64,000 nt of DNA, taken from positions 336,736-400,735 of the forward strand of contig NZ_FMVJ01000005.1 in assembly GCF_900102135.1 (NCBI RefSeq), written 5' to 3'. Shown here in pieces: positions 1 through 8,050 of this stretch; position 1 is the first letter of the stretch; each line of letters starts with the position of its first letter. The notes under the pieces are model-generated. The model was not told the DNA's origin, did not search any database, and worked only from the letters and a program-made list of their open reading frames with translations. The translations under genes were made by a program, and so were the position numbers. The DNA comes from Microvirga guangxiensis (GTDB lineage: Bacteria; Pseudomonadota; Alphaproteobacteria; Rhizobiales; Beijerinckiaceae).

Positions 1-1
1 G

Positions 2-493
2 TGGCTGAGTTCAGTTAGTGTCTTACAGATTCTGGCGCTTAGCGGAATACCGCTCACGATTGGATGGGCTGTAGGAGACGTGCTCAAAGCCAATGGGCGC
101 CCACATATACTGACGATTATCACTGGCTTAGAGACTGTCGCCGCAATCGTTCTTGTTCTGGGAGCTGTCGGCTTAAGTGGCGGAGTGGAAGCAGTCGCTC
201 TCGCGATGTTTGTTTCAGAATGCGTAGGGACACTCGCAAGAACCATTGTGGTTCAGCGTGATCTCTCCGTGAAATTATCACGGCTTGCAGGGAGCATACT
301 GCCATCGCTCCTTGCGTGCGCAGGAATGAGCGCAACCGTCTTGCTGTTCCGTGAGGTCTCCCATCTGAGCCCCATACTTGAGTTCGCAGGATGTGCCCTC
401 ATAGGTTGCGTGACGTATTGCGTTCTTCTTCTTGCTGTCGACCGCTCTTTTCGAAGTGATCTTGAACTGATCCGAAAGGGGGTACTCCGATGA
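2..493 (+). CDS. Polysaccharide flippase (Wzx/MATE-like), C-terminal part
   Basis: The reading frame is already open at base 2 and runs to a TGA at 491-493, so the gene begins before the window. The visible ~163 residues are almost all hydrophobic, with about four membrane segments, for example around LTIITGLETVAAIVLVLGAV, and a short basic cytoplasmic tail. This fits the last helices of a polysaccharide export flippase, which moves lipid-linked repeat units across the inner membrane. The call rests mainly on hydrophobicity and on the next genes (polymerase, chain-length protein, glycosyltransferases). A different multi-span membrane protein cannot be excluded because the diagnostic N-terminal part is missing. 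An internal ATG at 80 is probably not the true start, since the frame reads upstream without a break. Confidence 0.6.
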   Translation, partial: WLSSVSVLQILALSGIPLTIGWAVGDVLKANGRPHILTIITGLETVAAIVLVLGAVGLSGGVEAVALAMFVSECVGTLARTIVVQRDLSVKLSRLAGSILPSLLACAGMSATVLLFREVSHLSPILEFAGCALIGCVTYCVLLLAVDRSFRSDLELIRKGVLR

Positions 494-539
494 GGGAGTT
501 ACAAAAAAACTTTCTTAAAGATAGATTAACAGAGTCTCT

Positions 540-2066
540 ATGCGCGCACTCTCACTGCCGCAAAAGATACAGCGCAGGATGAGCAATATGGGGCAAGCTA
601 ATTCTCAAGTATACGACGTAGGTGCCGCGCCATCGGCTGTCGCCCTGATGGTCGTATTGATCGGTGGCATGGCTATCTTCGCTCTGTTTCTGAGCGGGCT
701 TCCTGCTTATATGCTGTTGCTGCCGTTCGCCTTGTGCCTAGCAGTTGCCATAGTGCGCAGCACCGGATTCGCAGTCATAGCATTCACCGTGATCATTTAC
801 ATGAATGCCTCCGCCGTACTCGCCAACAGTCACGGCATTCGGATCCTGGGTGATCTTCTCGCCGTACTGATGATCGTGGCCGCGAGCTATCATTATCTAT
901 CAGGTAAGAGGATAGATCAGGTCATAGTCCCTCTGCTTGCATGTTCCGTCTATCTGGCTTCGTTAGCCGCAACAGCCCTTTATGCGCGCGATCCAGGTGC
1001 GGTTCTCATTAAAGCCTTAGGGAGCGCAAAGATCTGTGCCGTGACGGTCCTATTGATCGCGCTTATTCATTCGATGAAGCAGTTTCATAAGATGTGCGTT
1101 GCGATCGTCGTTGCAGCGATGCTCATGTCGACGCTGACTATCGTTCAATATCTTTACACAGGCTACTCTCATGATTTCGCGGGCTTCGCCATAGCTTCCG
1201 TTCAGCATGTATCTGGAAAAATGGACGGATGGCGTCCGTCAGGCCCGCTAACCGATCCTAACTTTTATGCTCAGATACTGGTTATCGCACTGCCGTTGGC
1301 TCTGCAAATCATGATCTCTGGTGCAACTAGGTCTTATGCAATATTCGGCATGGTAGCGAGTGTCATTATCATGACAGCGCTGCTGCTGACCTTCTCCCGT
1401 GGAGGTTTGCTTGGAGCTGCTGCTAGTCTCCTTGTTCTCCTGTTCATCAATCGGCATCGCATCACCAGAAAGCATATGATGATCGCGGTTCTGGCAGGAG
1501 GCGTAGGCCTTATAGCGATGCCTTCGCATTATCTTGATAGATTCAACGCGGGATTGAGCAGCCTGAAGCAGGTTTCTACAGGAGGGATCGGCAAGGATGC
1601 TGCGATCTCCGGTCGCGCGAGCGAACTGCTAGCGGCTGTCTATGTAGTGGAAAAGTATCCGCTCTTAGGTGTCGGATATGGTGAGTTCAAGAGCTACTAC
1701 CAAGAGGTATCGATCGCTCGCGGTCTGATGGCGAGAGGTTCTGATCGAGAAACCCACAGCCTCTATCTTGAGGTTCTTTCGGAGCGTGGAATCGTTGGAT
1801 TCCTGTTCTTTTCGACACTCATGATTCTCACAGTCGCATCGGTTCTGAAGACGTTGTCATACCTGCAGAGGCAGCGGCGCGTTGCTGCTGCAAACGCAGT
1901 CGGCGCTTGGGGAGCCGCCATTGCCGGCTATCTGGCGACATCGATGTTCTTGCATGAGGGTTATGCTCAATATCCATGGCTTCTCATATTGACTGCTTTG
2001 GCCCTGCCGACATTGGCCTGGGATCCAGATTATGAACGCAAACTTCGGGGAAGGGCGAGGGCTTGA
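540..2066 (+). CDS. O-antigen ligase/polymerase-family (Wzy_C) membrane protein
   Basis: A protein of 508 residues with roughly ten to twelve membrane segments and a large loop in the second half, the layout of the Wzy polymerase and WaaL ligase superfamily. The family hallmark is visible around residues 225-310: a loop with RPSGPLTDPNFYAQ, followed by a membrane segment starting TFSRGGLLG. A later periplasmic stretch contains YPLLGVGYGEF and a conserved-looking ETHSLYLEVLSERG. Members join repeat units into a polymer or move the polymer to lipid A. Beside a flippase and a GumC-type protein, polymerase of an exopolysaccharide is the more likely role. The stop overlaps the start of the next gene, indicating translational coupling. 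ATG 540 is used; ATG 579 is an alternative. Confidence 0.8.
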   Translation: MRALSLPQKIQRRMSNMGQANSQVYDVGAAPSAVALMVVLIGGMAIFALFLSGLPAYMLLLPFALCLAVAIVRSTGFAVIAFTVIIYMNASAVLANSHGIRILGDLLAVLMIVAASYHYLSGKRIDQVIVPLLACSVYLASLAATALYARDPGAVLIKALGSAKICAVTVLLIALIHSMKQFHKMCVAIVVAAMLMSTLTIVQYLYTGYSHDFAGFAIASVQHVSGKMDGWRPSGPLTDPNFYAQILVIALPLALQIMISGATRSYAIFGMVASVIIMTALLLTFSRGGLLGAAASLLVLLFINRHRITRKHMMIAVLAGGVGLIAMPSHYLDRFNAGLSSLKQVSTGGIGKDAAISGRASELLAAVYVVEKYPLLGVGYGEFKSYYQEVSIARGLMARGSDRETHSLYLEVLSERGIVGFLFFSTLMILTVASVLKTLSYLQRQRRVAAANAVGAWGAAIAGYLATSMFLHEGYAQYPWLLILTALALPTLAWDPDYERKLRGRARA

Positions 2067-3337
2067 AAATGGGAACGATGACATTTGCTGATCTGCGGAG
2101 ATCTCTTTGGAGATACAAGTATGTCCTGATCATAACCGTAGTTCTGTTCGGTGCTGCAGCGACCGGAGGGGCGATGCTTCGTCCGCCGGAATATGAAGTG
2201 CGCTCGTCGGTTCTCATGCGATTTGACAGCAACTATTATGCAAAGAACCCTATCTCTGAAGGCTGGGAGGGAGACCCCGTCAGAGTGGAACTGGCAAATG
2301 CTGTAAGTACAGAGCTGTCCCTGCTTGGCAGTCAGTCAGTGTTGCGGGCGACGCTCCGATCGATGGGAGGCAAAGAGGCCTGGAAGGCATCAGAACCGGC
2401 AAACGAATACCGGGAATGGCTCGCTGATCATGTCAAGCCAGTGCTGGCAAACTTCAAGGAGTTTTTGCCCCAACCCATCGCTGCACAATTAAACCAGCCA
2501 AAGGAAGAAACCGAGGATCAGGTTCTCAGCCTGGTTCGTGAGCGCGTTAGCATCAAGATGGCTGAGGGCACAAGCGTTGCGACAGTCGAAATGCATCACA
2601 GCAACAGGGATTTTGCGGTTCGCTTCGTTAATACTCTCTTGGCGGAGTATCTCGCGTTCCGCTCGACATTGTTCCCGGACATTCCGGTCAATAAGCTTGC
2701 AGAACAGGCTGCAGATGCAAACGGCAGGCTGCTGACAGCAGAGACAGAACTTGCTCAAATGAAGAATAAGCTGGGCATCGTTGATCTCGACGCTGAGCGC
2801 AGCGCTCTGCTGAGCGGAAAGGCGCGCCTTCAAATGCCTGACCCGGAAAGAACGACGAACCGGGTTGAACTGCGGCAGGTGCAAAATCAACGCAACCAGC
2901 AGCTTAAGCTCGTTGAAAAGAGGTTGGCCGAACTGACCCAGGCCGATGCCGCCATCATGCCGCTGAAACTCGCCGTAGAGCAGGCAAAAGGGGATGCCGA
3001 TCGGGCAAACCGTGCCTACCAAAGGGCGCGCCTGTCTGCAGATGCCAATATCGATCAATCCATCAGGGTTGTTGACCCTGCTACTTCCACTGACAAGCCT
3101 GTCGGGTTGAGCATCCTGGCATCCGCCTTGCTAGGAGGCCTCGCGGGCCTCGCCCTTTCTATCGGACTCGCGGCGCTCGATGCGTTCCGCAGAGCAGGGC
3201 GCCGCAGACAAGAGCAGTCCTATGGCAATATCTCGGAGTATGCTTGGTTCAGACCGACGACAGTTCTGGCATTGCCTCAGTTTCTGGAGCCGAACGCTCG
3301 TAGCATTCAGTCAGAGACAGATCGAGCCACCTCATAA
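2063..3337 (+). CDS. Wzz/GumC-type polysaccharide chain-length/co-polymerase protein
   Basis: About 424 residues with one membrane helix near the N-terminus (YVLIITVVLFGAAATGGAM), a long charged periplasmic part and a second helix near the C-terminus (ASALLGGLAGLALSIGLAAL). This is the topology of polysaccharide co-polymerases that set chain length. The middle (residues ~215-330) is rich in Glu, Gln, Leu and Arg and predicts coiled coils, as in GumC/ExoP. No Walker motifs or tyrosine-rich tail are present, so this is the membrane part only and any tyrosine kinase must be encoded elsewhere. The TTG start at 2063 overlaps the upstream stop; ATG 2069, two codons later, is equally plausible with the purine-rich GGGAAGGGCGAGG ahead. 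Confidence 0.8.
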   Translation: MKMGTMTFADLRRSLWRYKYVLIITVVLFGAAATGGAMLRPPEYEVRSSVLMRFDSNYYAKNPISEGWEGDPVRVELANAVSTELSLLGSQSVLRATLRSMGGKEAWKASEPANEYREWLADHVKPVLANFKEFLPQPIAAQLNQPKEETEDQVLSLVRERVSIKMAEGTSVATVEMHHSNRDFAVRFVNTLLAEYLAFRSTLFPDIPVNKLAEQAADANGRLLTAETELAQMKNKLGIVDLDAERSALLSGKARLQMPDPERTTNRVELRQVQNQRNQQLKLVEKRLAELTQADAAIMPLKLAVEQAKGDADRANRAYQRARLSADANIDQSIRVVDPATSTDKPVGLSILASALLGGLAGLALSIGLAALDAFRRAGRRRQEQSYGNISEYAWFRPTTVLALPQFLEPNARSIQSETDRATS

Positions 3338-3385
3338 GGTTGGTTCTGACCTGGTGAGATGAATTTAACGTTGTGAGCGCCGGTT

Positions 3386-4504
3386 ATGCATAACGGACGA
3401 GTGGCTCTTGTGATCGATGGCCTTGGGGCCGGAGGAGCGGAGAAGACGACGTCGGATATCGCAGCGGCTCTAACCGAGACGGGTATTGATACGACAGTCG
3501 TATATCTCCAAGGGCGCGCCAGCAATGCTGCGCTGGAGGTGTGTGATCGGCATAATGTCTCAACGCTGCATGTCCAGGTCAGCAGACTCTGGAAGTTAAG
3601 GGAGTGGATGGCTCTTATTCGGTCAATTCGTAAGTTGAAACCCGATGCCATCCACGCTCACCTGCATTACGCGACAATCACTTCGATCGTTGTCGGTGCG
3701 TTGCTTCGTATTCGTACGGTTGTGACTCTGCACACTTTGGATGAGCCTAACCAGTGGAGCAAAGCGGGCCTGCGGTTGCGGCTGATGTTTTTTTTGATCA
3801 AGTATCTACCTTGTGAGCTGGTTTGTCTGACGAACCAAGCCAAGGCGATGGCGCTGAAATACGCTCCAACGAAGATCAAAAGTGTTCACGTCATACCGAA
3901 CGGGTTGAACCTTTCCGAGTGGAGTAGTGATCGAAGGGTCGCAAAAGGCGATGCCTCCGACAAACCAATGATCATGTTGTCTGTTGCAGTCCTGCGAAGA
4001 ATGAAGGGGATCCATCACCTCATTCGCGCACATGGAGTTTTGTCGAGACGTTATCCCAATCTCCATTTGTGGATCGTAGGCGATGGCCCTGAGCGGGAAA
4101 ACCTTGAATATGAAGCCGAGTTGGCCGGAAATAGCGACAAGGTTTTCTTCGCGGGGCATCGTTCCGATGTCCGGGAGCTCATGCAATCAGCTGATCTCTT
4201 CGTTCTTCCAACACTTATCGATGCGCTTCCCACGGTGATCATTGAAGCTATGGCGGCCGGACTACCGGTCATCGCTTCTCGTACGGGGGGGATTCCAGAG
4301 ATGGTGGACGATGGCGAGACAGGTCTTTTGGTCGAGCCAGCGAACGAGAATGATCTAATCTCTGCATGTGAAAGGATAATCCAAAGCCCTAAGTTCGCTG
4401 AGAGCCTAGGACGTGCTGCTCGTGACAGCGTCGAGCGAAACTTTGATCTTAATACTCAGGTTGAACGCCTTCTAGTGCTTTATGGGTTGAGGAAAGCTGC
4501 ATAA
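3386..4504 (+). CDS. Glycosyltransferase family 4
   Basis: A 372-residue GT-B-fold enzyme. The N-terminal donor-loop signature GLGAGGAEKTT is typical of GT4 transferases. The C-terminal half has a nucleotide-sugar site with an E-x7-E-type motif: IIEAMAAGLPVIAS, then GGIPEMVDDGETGLLV. It should transfer a sugar from a nucleotide donor to the lipid-linked repeat unit on the cytoplasmic face of the membrane. Donor and acceptor cannot be told from sequence. No signal peptide is present. Its stop shares one base with the next gene's ATG, so the two are probably translated together as part of the polysaccharide operon that starts upstream. Confidence 0.88.
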   Translation: MHNGRVALVIDGLGAGGAEKTTSDIAAALTETGIDTTVVYLQGRASNAALEVCDRHNVSTLHVQVSRLWKLREWMALIRSIRKLKPDAIHAHLHYATITSIVVGALLRIRTVVTLHTLDEPNQWSKAGLRLRLMFFLIKYLPCELVCLTNQAKAMALKYAPTKIKSVHVIPNGLNLSEWSSDRRVAKGDASDKPMIMLSVAVLRRMKGIHHLIRAHGVLSRRYPNLHLWIVGDGPERENLEYEAELAGNSDKVFFAGHRSDVRELMQSADLFVLPTLIDALPTVIIEAMAAGLPVIASRTGGIPEMVDDGETGLLVEPANENDLISACERIIQSPKFAESLGRAARDSVERNFDLNTQVERLLVLYGLRKAA

Positions 4505-5724
4505 TGAAAATTCTCATTGTCGAGACAGATGATTGCGGAGGCCTCCTTCATTTCACCTTTCAATTTGCCTCATCACTCCAGCAGGCTGGAGCAGACGTGA
4601 CAATGCTGGCGAACCATAATCATGAGCTGGCTGACATTGAGCAGCCCTTCAGAGTTGACGCCTCGTTGCGCTTCTGGTCGCGTGTGTCTCCTCCTGATAA
4701 AAGATCAAAAAGGCGCTTCTTGCGAAAGATAATCCGCGCTGGCATCACAGTGCGGGAATGGATACATATTGTTCGGATCATTCACCGGGAGAAGCCGGAT
4801 TATACGATCTTTGGCTTACTGAGGAATCCTATAGAAGCGGCGGCGATTTCATACCTTCGCTGGCGCGGCTACCGTCTTATCGATGTCTGTCACGAGTTCA
4901 TCCTGAGAGAAAAGAAGGGCCGGGTGTCTAATTTCATCAACGCGAAATTGATGAAATTTCTCTACACGAGATTTAGTAGCATCATTTTTCTATCGGAAAA
5001 GGTTATCCTGGACTTCAAGTGCAGTGTTGTCTCAGACGTGAATGCGCACTGGATTCCGCATGGGCCGGAAGCACTCTTTGATGTGGATGAACGAGAACAA
5101 GAGGTTTTGGCCCGGAGATATGGTTTGCGAAAGGATGAGCCGATTGTCCTTTTTTTCGGTGGGTTGCGTCCGAGCAAGGGTCTAGACATCCTTGTTAAGG
5201 CTTTCTCTCTAATTCCTCCTGGGAAGGCAAAGTTACTCATCGTCGGCTACCCAAGCCAGGAGTTCGATCTGGTCGAACTTCAGACGCAGATTGATCATCT
5301 GGACAGAACGCGAGATATCATATTGGACCCTCGCTACGTCCCAATGAACGAGGTTGGTTCACTCGTTGCGCTGTCATCCCTAGTCGTATTCCCATATAAG
5401 TCGGCAACGGCGAGTGGAGCGCTCTCGCTCGCACACTCGCAAGGACGTGCAACGATTGCGTCTGATGTAGGTGGGTTATCCGAAGCCATTCAGCATGGCA
5501 TTAATGGGTGGCTTGTGCCGCCCAACGATATAGAGGCTCTCGGTGATGCGATGGTCCACCTGCTGCAGGATCATCATTTTCGAACGGCGCTTGGAGATGC
5601 TGCGCGAGAGAGAATGGAGATAGAGAATAATTGGAAGGTAATAGGAGAGCGCGTAGTTCGAATACTTGAGTGGGATGCAACTGAGAGGAGATCTCACAAG
5701 GAATGCGTCGTTACTATGCCCTGA
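4504..5724 (+). CDS. Glycosyltransferase family 4
   Basis: A 406-residue GT4-type transferase that begins on the last base of the preceding stop. The N-terminus has GGLLHFTFQFASSL, a glycine-containing acceptor loop. The C-terminal Rossmann half begins near EPIVLFFGGLRPSKGLDIL and contains ASDVGGLSEAIQHGINGWLV, the nucleotide-binding block of the family. The first Glu of the usual E-x7-E pair is replaced: the segment reads SGALSLAHSQGRATIASDVGG, with Ser/His where GT4 enzymes mostly have E-A. That is seen in some GT4 subgroups and does not prove inactivity. The gene ends 13 bases before the convergent beta-helix gene. Confidence 0.85.
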   Translation: MKILIVETDDCGGLLHFTFQFASSLQQAGADVTMLANHNHELADIEQPFRVDASLRFWSRVSPPDKRSKRRFLRKIIRAGITVREWIHIVRIIHREKPDYTIFGLLRNPIEAAAISYLRWRGYRLIDVCHEFILREKKGRVSNFINAKLMKFLYTRFSSIIFLSEKVILDFKCSVVSDVNAHWIPHGPEALFDVDEREQEVLARRYGLRKDEPIVLFFGGLRPSKGLDILVKAFSLIPPGKAKLLIVGYPSQEFDLVELQTQIDHLDRTRDIILDPRYVPMNEVGSLVALSSLVVFPYKSATASGALSLAHSQGRATIASDVGGLSEAIQHGINGWLVPPNDIEALGDAMVHLLQDHHFRTALGDAARERMEIENNWKVIGERVVRILEWDATERRSHKECVVTMP

Positions 5725-5737
5725 AGGGTGTATGGTC

Positions 5738-6730
5738 TTAACGCCTTTGCTCTGTCGTATTGAGGATTGTATTAGGGCTTATAACGCTATCAATTAGTCC
5801 AGATGCCCTTTGATAATTCCCGTATGTGATCCCTCCCACCCCTATAAGAGTATTGTTGCTTACATGAAGGCCGCGCGAAGGTAGTTCTATGTTTGTATAT
5901 TCGTTTGCGATCTGAATGCCTCGTGCGGGCTTGCCATAGCGATAAAAATTTGAGTCGTTTGTGTGATAAATCTTGTTGTTTCGTACGATCGTACCGGGAG
6001 CGTTATCTAGATAGATGTTGACGCTGAAACTGTCAGACACAGTATTGCCTATAACCCTGACGCTTTGAGTTGACTGTGTTCCGATCCCTTCACAATAATT
6101 GCGGTAGACACGATTGTCTTGCACGATACTTCGATCAGAAGCGTGAAGGCCAATAGCCTGGGGCCACCCGCTTTCCCAAGTCCGGGATTTGTTCTCTAGG
6201 CAGTTGTCCCATATCTCATTTCGGGCGATGAGATTGTTGTAGGATTGGCCGGCGTCAGTGTGACCTATCCAGATCCCGGCTCGAATACTTCCGTGTACCT
6301 TATTATTCGTTATATTGACGTGGTGGGTTCCCCACGCTGTGATGCCGCTGCGCTTCGCGTTGCGAACCGTAAACCCTCTAAAATTAATGTAGCTTGCATT
6401 GATTTGAACCAGCGATGTGTTTGACGGCGTATCTGACCCATCGAGAACGACCAGCTGTCCGGAGGCCGGCTCAAAGGTTATTGGCCTTCCTGGAGTTCCA
6501 CCAACGGGTATTTGAACGACATCCCTGTATACTCCGCCAAGCACGATGACCTTAGTCCCTGGTGTTGCGACTTGGGCTGCCTTTGAGATGGTTTGTAGCG
6601 GTTGATCAATCGTCCCAGGGTTTGAATCGCTGCCCGATGTGGAAACATAAATCGTCGCCGCTTCAACTGATGCAGCCTGGAGAAAGGTTGCGAGCATTGC
6701 GATGGGGAGGCGGGTTCTCAGATGGATCAT
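5738..6730 (-). CDS. Secreted right-handed parallel beta-helix protein (polysaccharide lyase/epimerase-like)
   Basis: 330 residues. Residues 1-24 form a Sec signal peptide (RTRLPIAMLATFLQAASVEA, likely cleavage after VEA). The mature protein starts ATIYVSTSGSDSNPGT, the N-terminal cap of DUF1565-type beta-helix proteins, and continues with many NN/N-x-V rungs such as NITNNKVH, LIARNEIWDN and VRVIGNTVSD. Proteins with this fold often cleave, epimerise or bind acidic polysaccharides outside the cytoplasm; no catalytic residues can be assigned here. It is a clear paralogue of the first ~320 residues of the RTX protein at 10560-12359. It is antisense to the surrounding glycosyltransferases, with its own promoter region at 6731-6890 shared divergently with the next gene. 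Confidence 0.78.
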   Translation of the reverse strand: MIHLRTRLPIAMLATFLQAASVEAATIYVSTSGSDSNPGTIDQPLQTISKAAQVATPGTKVIVLGGVYRDVVQIPVGGTPGRPITFEPASGQLVVLDGSDTPSNTSLVQINASYINFRGFTVRNAKRSGITAWGTHHVNITNNKVHGSIRAGIWIGHTDAGQSYNNLIARNEIWDNCLENKSRTWESGWPQAIGLHASDRSIVQDNRVYRNYCEGIGTQSTQSVRVIGNTVSDSFSVNIYLDNAPGTIVRNNKIYHTNDSNFYRYGKPARGIQIANEYTNIELPSRGLHVSNNTLIGVGGITYGNYQRASGLIDSVISPNTILNTTEQRR

Positions 6731-6890
6731 AATAGCTACTCCCGACTACCTATGTTTAGCATTTCCGTTGCGACGATGGGAGATCGTATAAGTAACACTC
6801 AAGTGAAGCGTATCATAAAGCCATGTCCCGGCATCAATCCGAGCGAGCACTTGGCCGATTGCACTTCCGTTTTTTGAGGCCTCTATCGTC

Positions 6891-8003
6891 ATGAAGAATG
6901 AAAAGAGCCGTATCCTGATCGTAGATCTATCGAAGCGACATGGAGGCGTCGACACGCGGGTCATAGACATTGCAGTCAGCCTGAGAGATCGGTGTGAGGT
7001 CAAAGTCGTTGTTCTTCAGGACAGCCAAGTTGCCAAGTTGCTTCAGAGGTCCGGAGTAGAAACCTATTCCATTAAGAGGCGAAGGCATGATCCTCGTATC
7101 GTGCTTGATATCATGCAAGCAGCGCGTGCTTTCCAACCTGACGTCATCGATGCTCACAATCCTCAGTCTCAGTTATGGGGGGCTCTAGCGGCAAAACTAT
7201 CCCGTGTTCGGACAGCAGTCGCCACTGTGCATTCGATATACGGTGTCGCCCATAGGGGGTTTCTAAGGCAACACGCCCACGAAGGGGTACTCCACCTTTG
7301 CCGTATGCTCGGGCTTAGGTTCATCGTCGTCTCCAAATCGATCCAAGTCTATTTGATGTCCTTAGGAATATCCCCGAGCCGGATAACGCTGAGCTACAAT
7401 GGTGTGCCTACGCAGCCTTACCATTCTTGCGAGAGGAGTATCAGGAGATCGCTCAATATTCCGGATGCTCAGTTCCTTGTCGGTATGGTCGGACGCATAC
7501 AGAAGGTTAAAGGATACGACATCCTGGTCTCGGCAATCTCTCGATTGAGGGAGAGGGGTTGCTACGTACAAGTCGTCATCGCGGGAGAAGGCACCGAAGA
7601 GGATGAACTGCGGAGATTGATCAGAGAGTCTGATCTCGGTTCGCATATTCATTTCATTGGCTTCAGAAAAGATGTTGCTTCGGTAATGGCAGAGATTGAT
7701 GTTCTTTGCATGCCGAGCAGATCTGAAGGCCTGCCTTATACGGCCTTGGAGGCAGCAAGTGCGGGATTGCCCCTTGTCGCAACCAGAGTCGGCGGAATTC
7801 CAGAAGTGTTCATCGATCGAGAGACGGCTCTGCTAGTGGCGCCAAACGATGTAGAGGCGATCGCAGATGCACTTGAGGAGTTGTCTAAAGATGGAATGCT
7901 CAGGCTGCGATTGGGGCAGTCAGCACGAGATTTCATTCGTTCAAGGCTTACAGTTGAGCAGATGGTGTCGGAGACACTTGCTGCTTACAGTGTGGGGCGA
8001 TGA
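6891..8003 (+). CDS. Glycosyltransferase family 4
   Basis: A 370-residue GT4-like protein. The N-terminal half contains ILIVDLSKRHGGVDTRVIDIA, with the glycine loop, and a DVIDAHNPQSQLWG segment. The C-terminal half has VGMVGRIQKVKGYDILV, the family entry to the donor domain, and the E-x7-E block EGLPYTALEAASAGLPLVAT followed by RVGGIPEVFIDRE. All features of an active retaining transferase are therefore present. The ribosome site is weak, but no better start is in frame. The gene is divergent from the beta-helix gene and starts a second plus-strand unit with the formyltransferase-like gene 48 bases downstream. Confidence 0.86.
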   Translation: MKNEKSRILIVDLSKRHGGVDTRVIDIAVSLRDRCEVKVVVLQDSQVAKLLQRSGVETYSIKRRRHDPRIVLDIMQAARAFQPDVIDAHNPQSQLWGALAAKLSRVRTAVATVHSIYGVAHRGFLRQHAHEGVLHLCRMLGLRFIVVSKSIQVYLMSLGISPSRITLSYNGVPTQPYHSCERSIRRSLNIPDAQFLVGMVGRIQKVKGYDILVSAISRLRERGCYVQVVIAGEGTEEDELRRLIRESDLGSHIHFIGFRKDVASVMAEIDVLCMPSRSEGLPYTALEAASAGLPLVATRVGGIPEVFIDRETALLVAPNDVEAIADALEELSKDGMLRLRLGQSARDFIRSRLTVEQMVSETLAAYSVGR

Positions 8004-8050
8004 GAGGACGATACTTTAGCTGAGTGCTGTCGTGAAGCGAGGGGGGTATT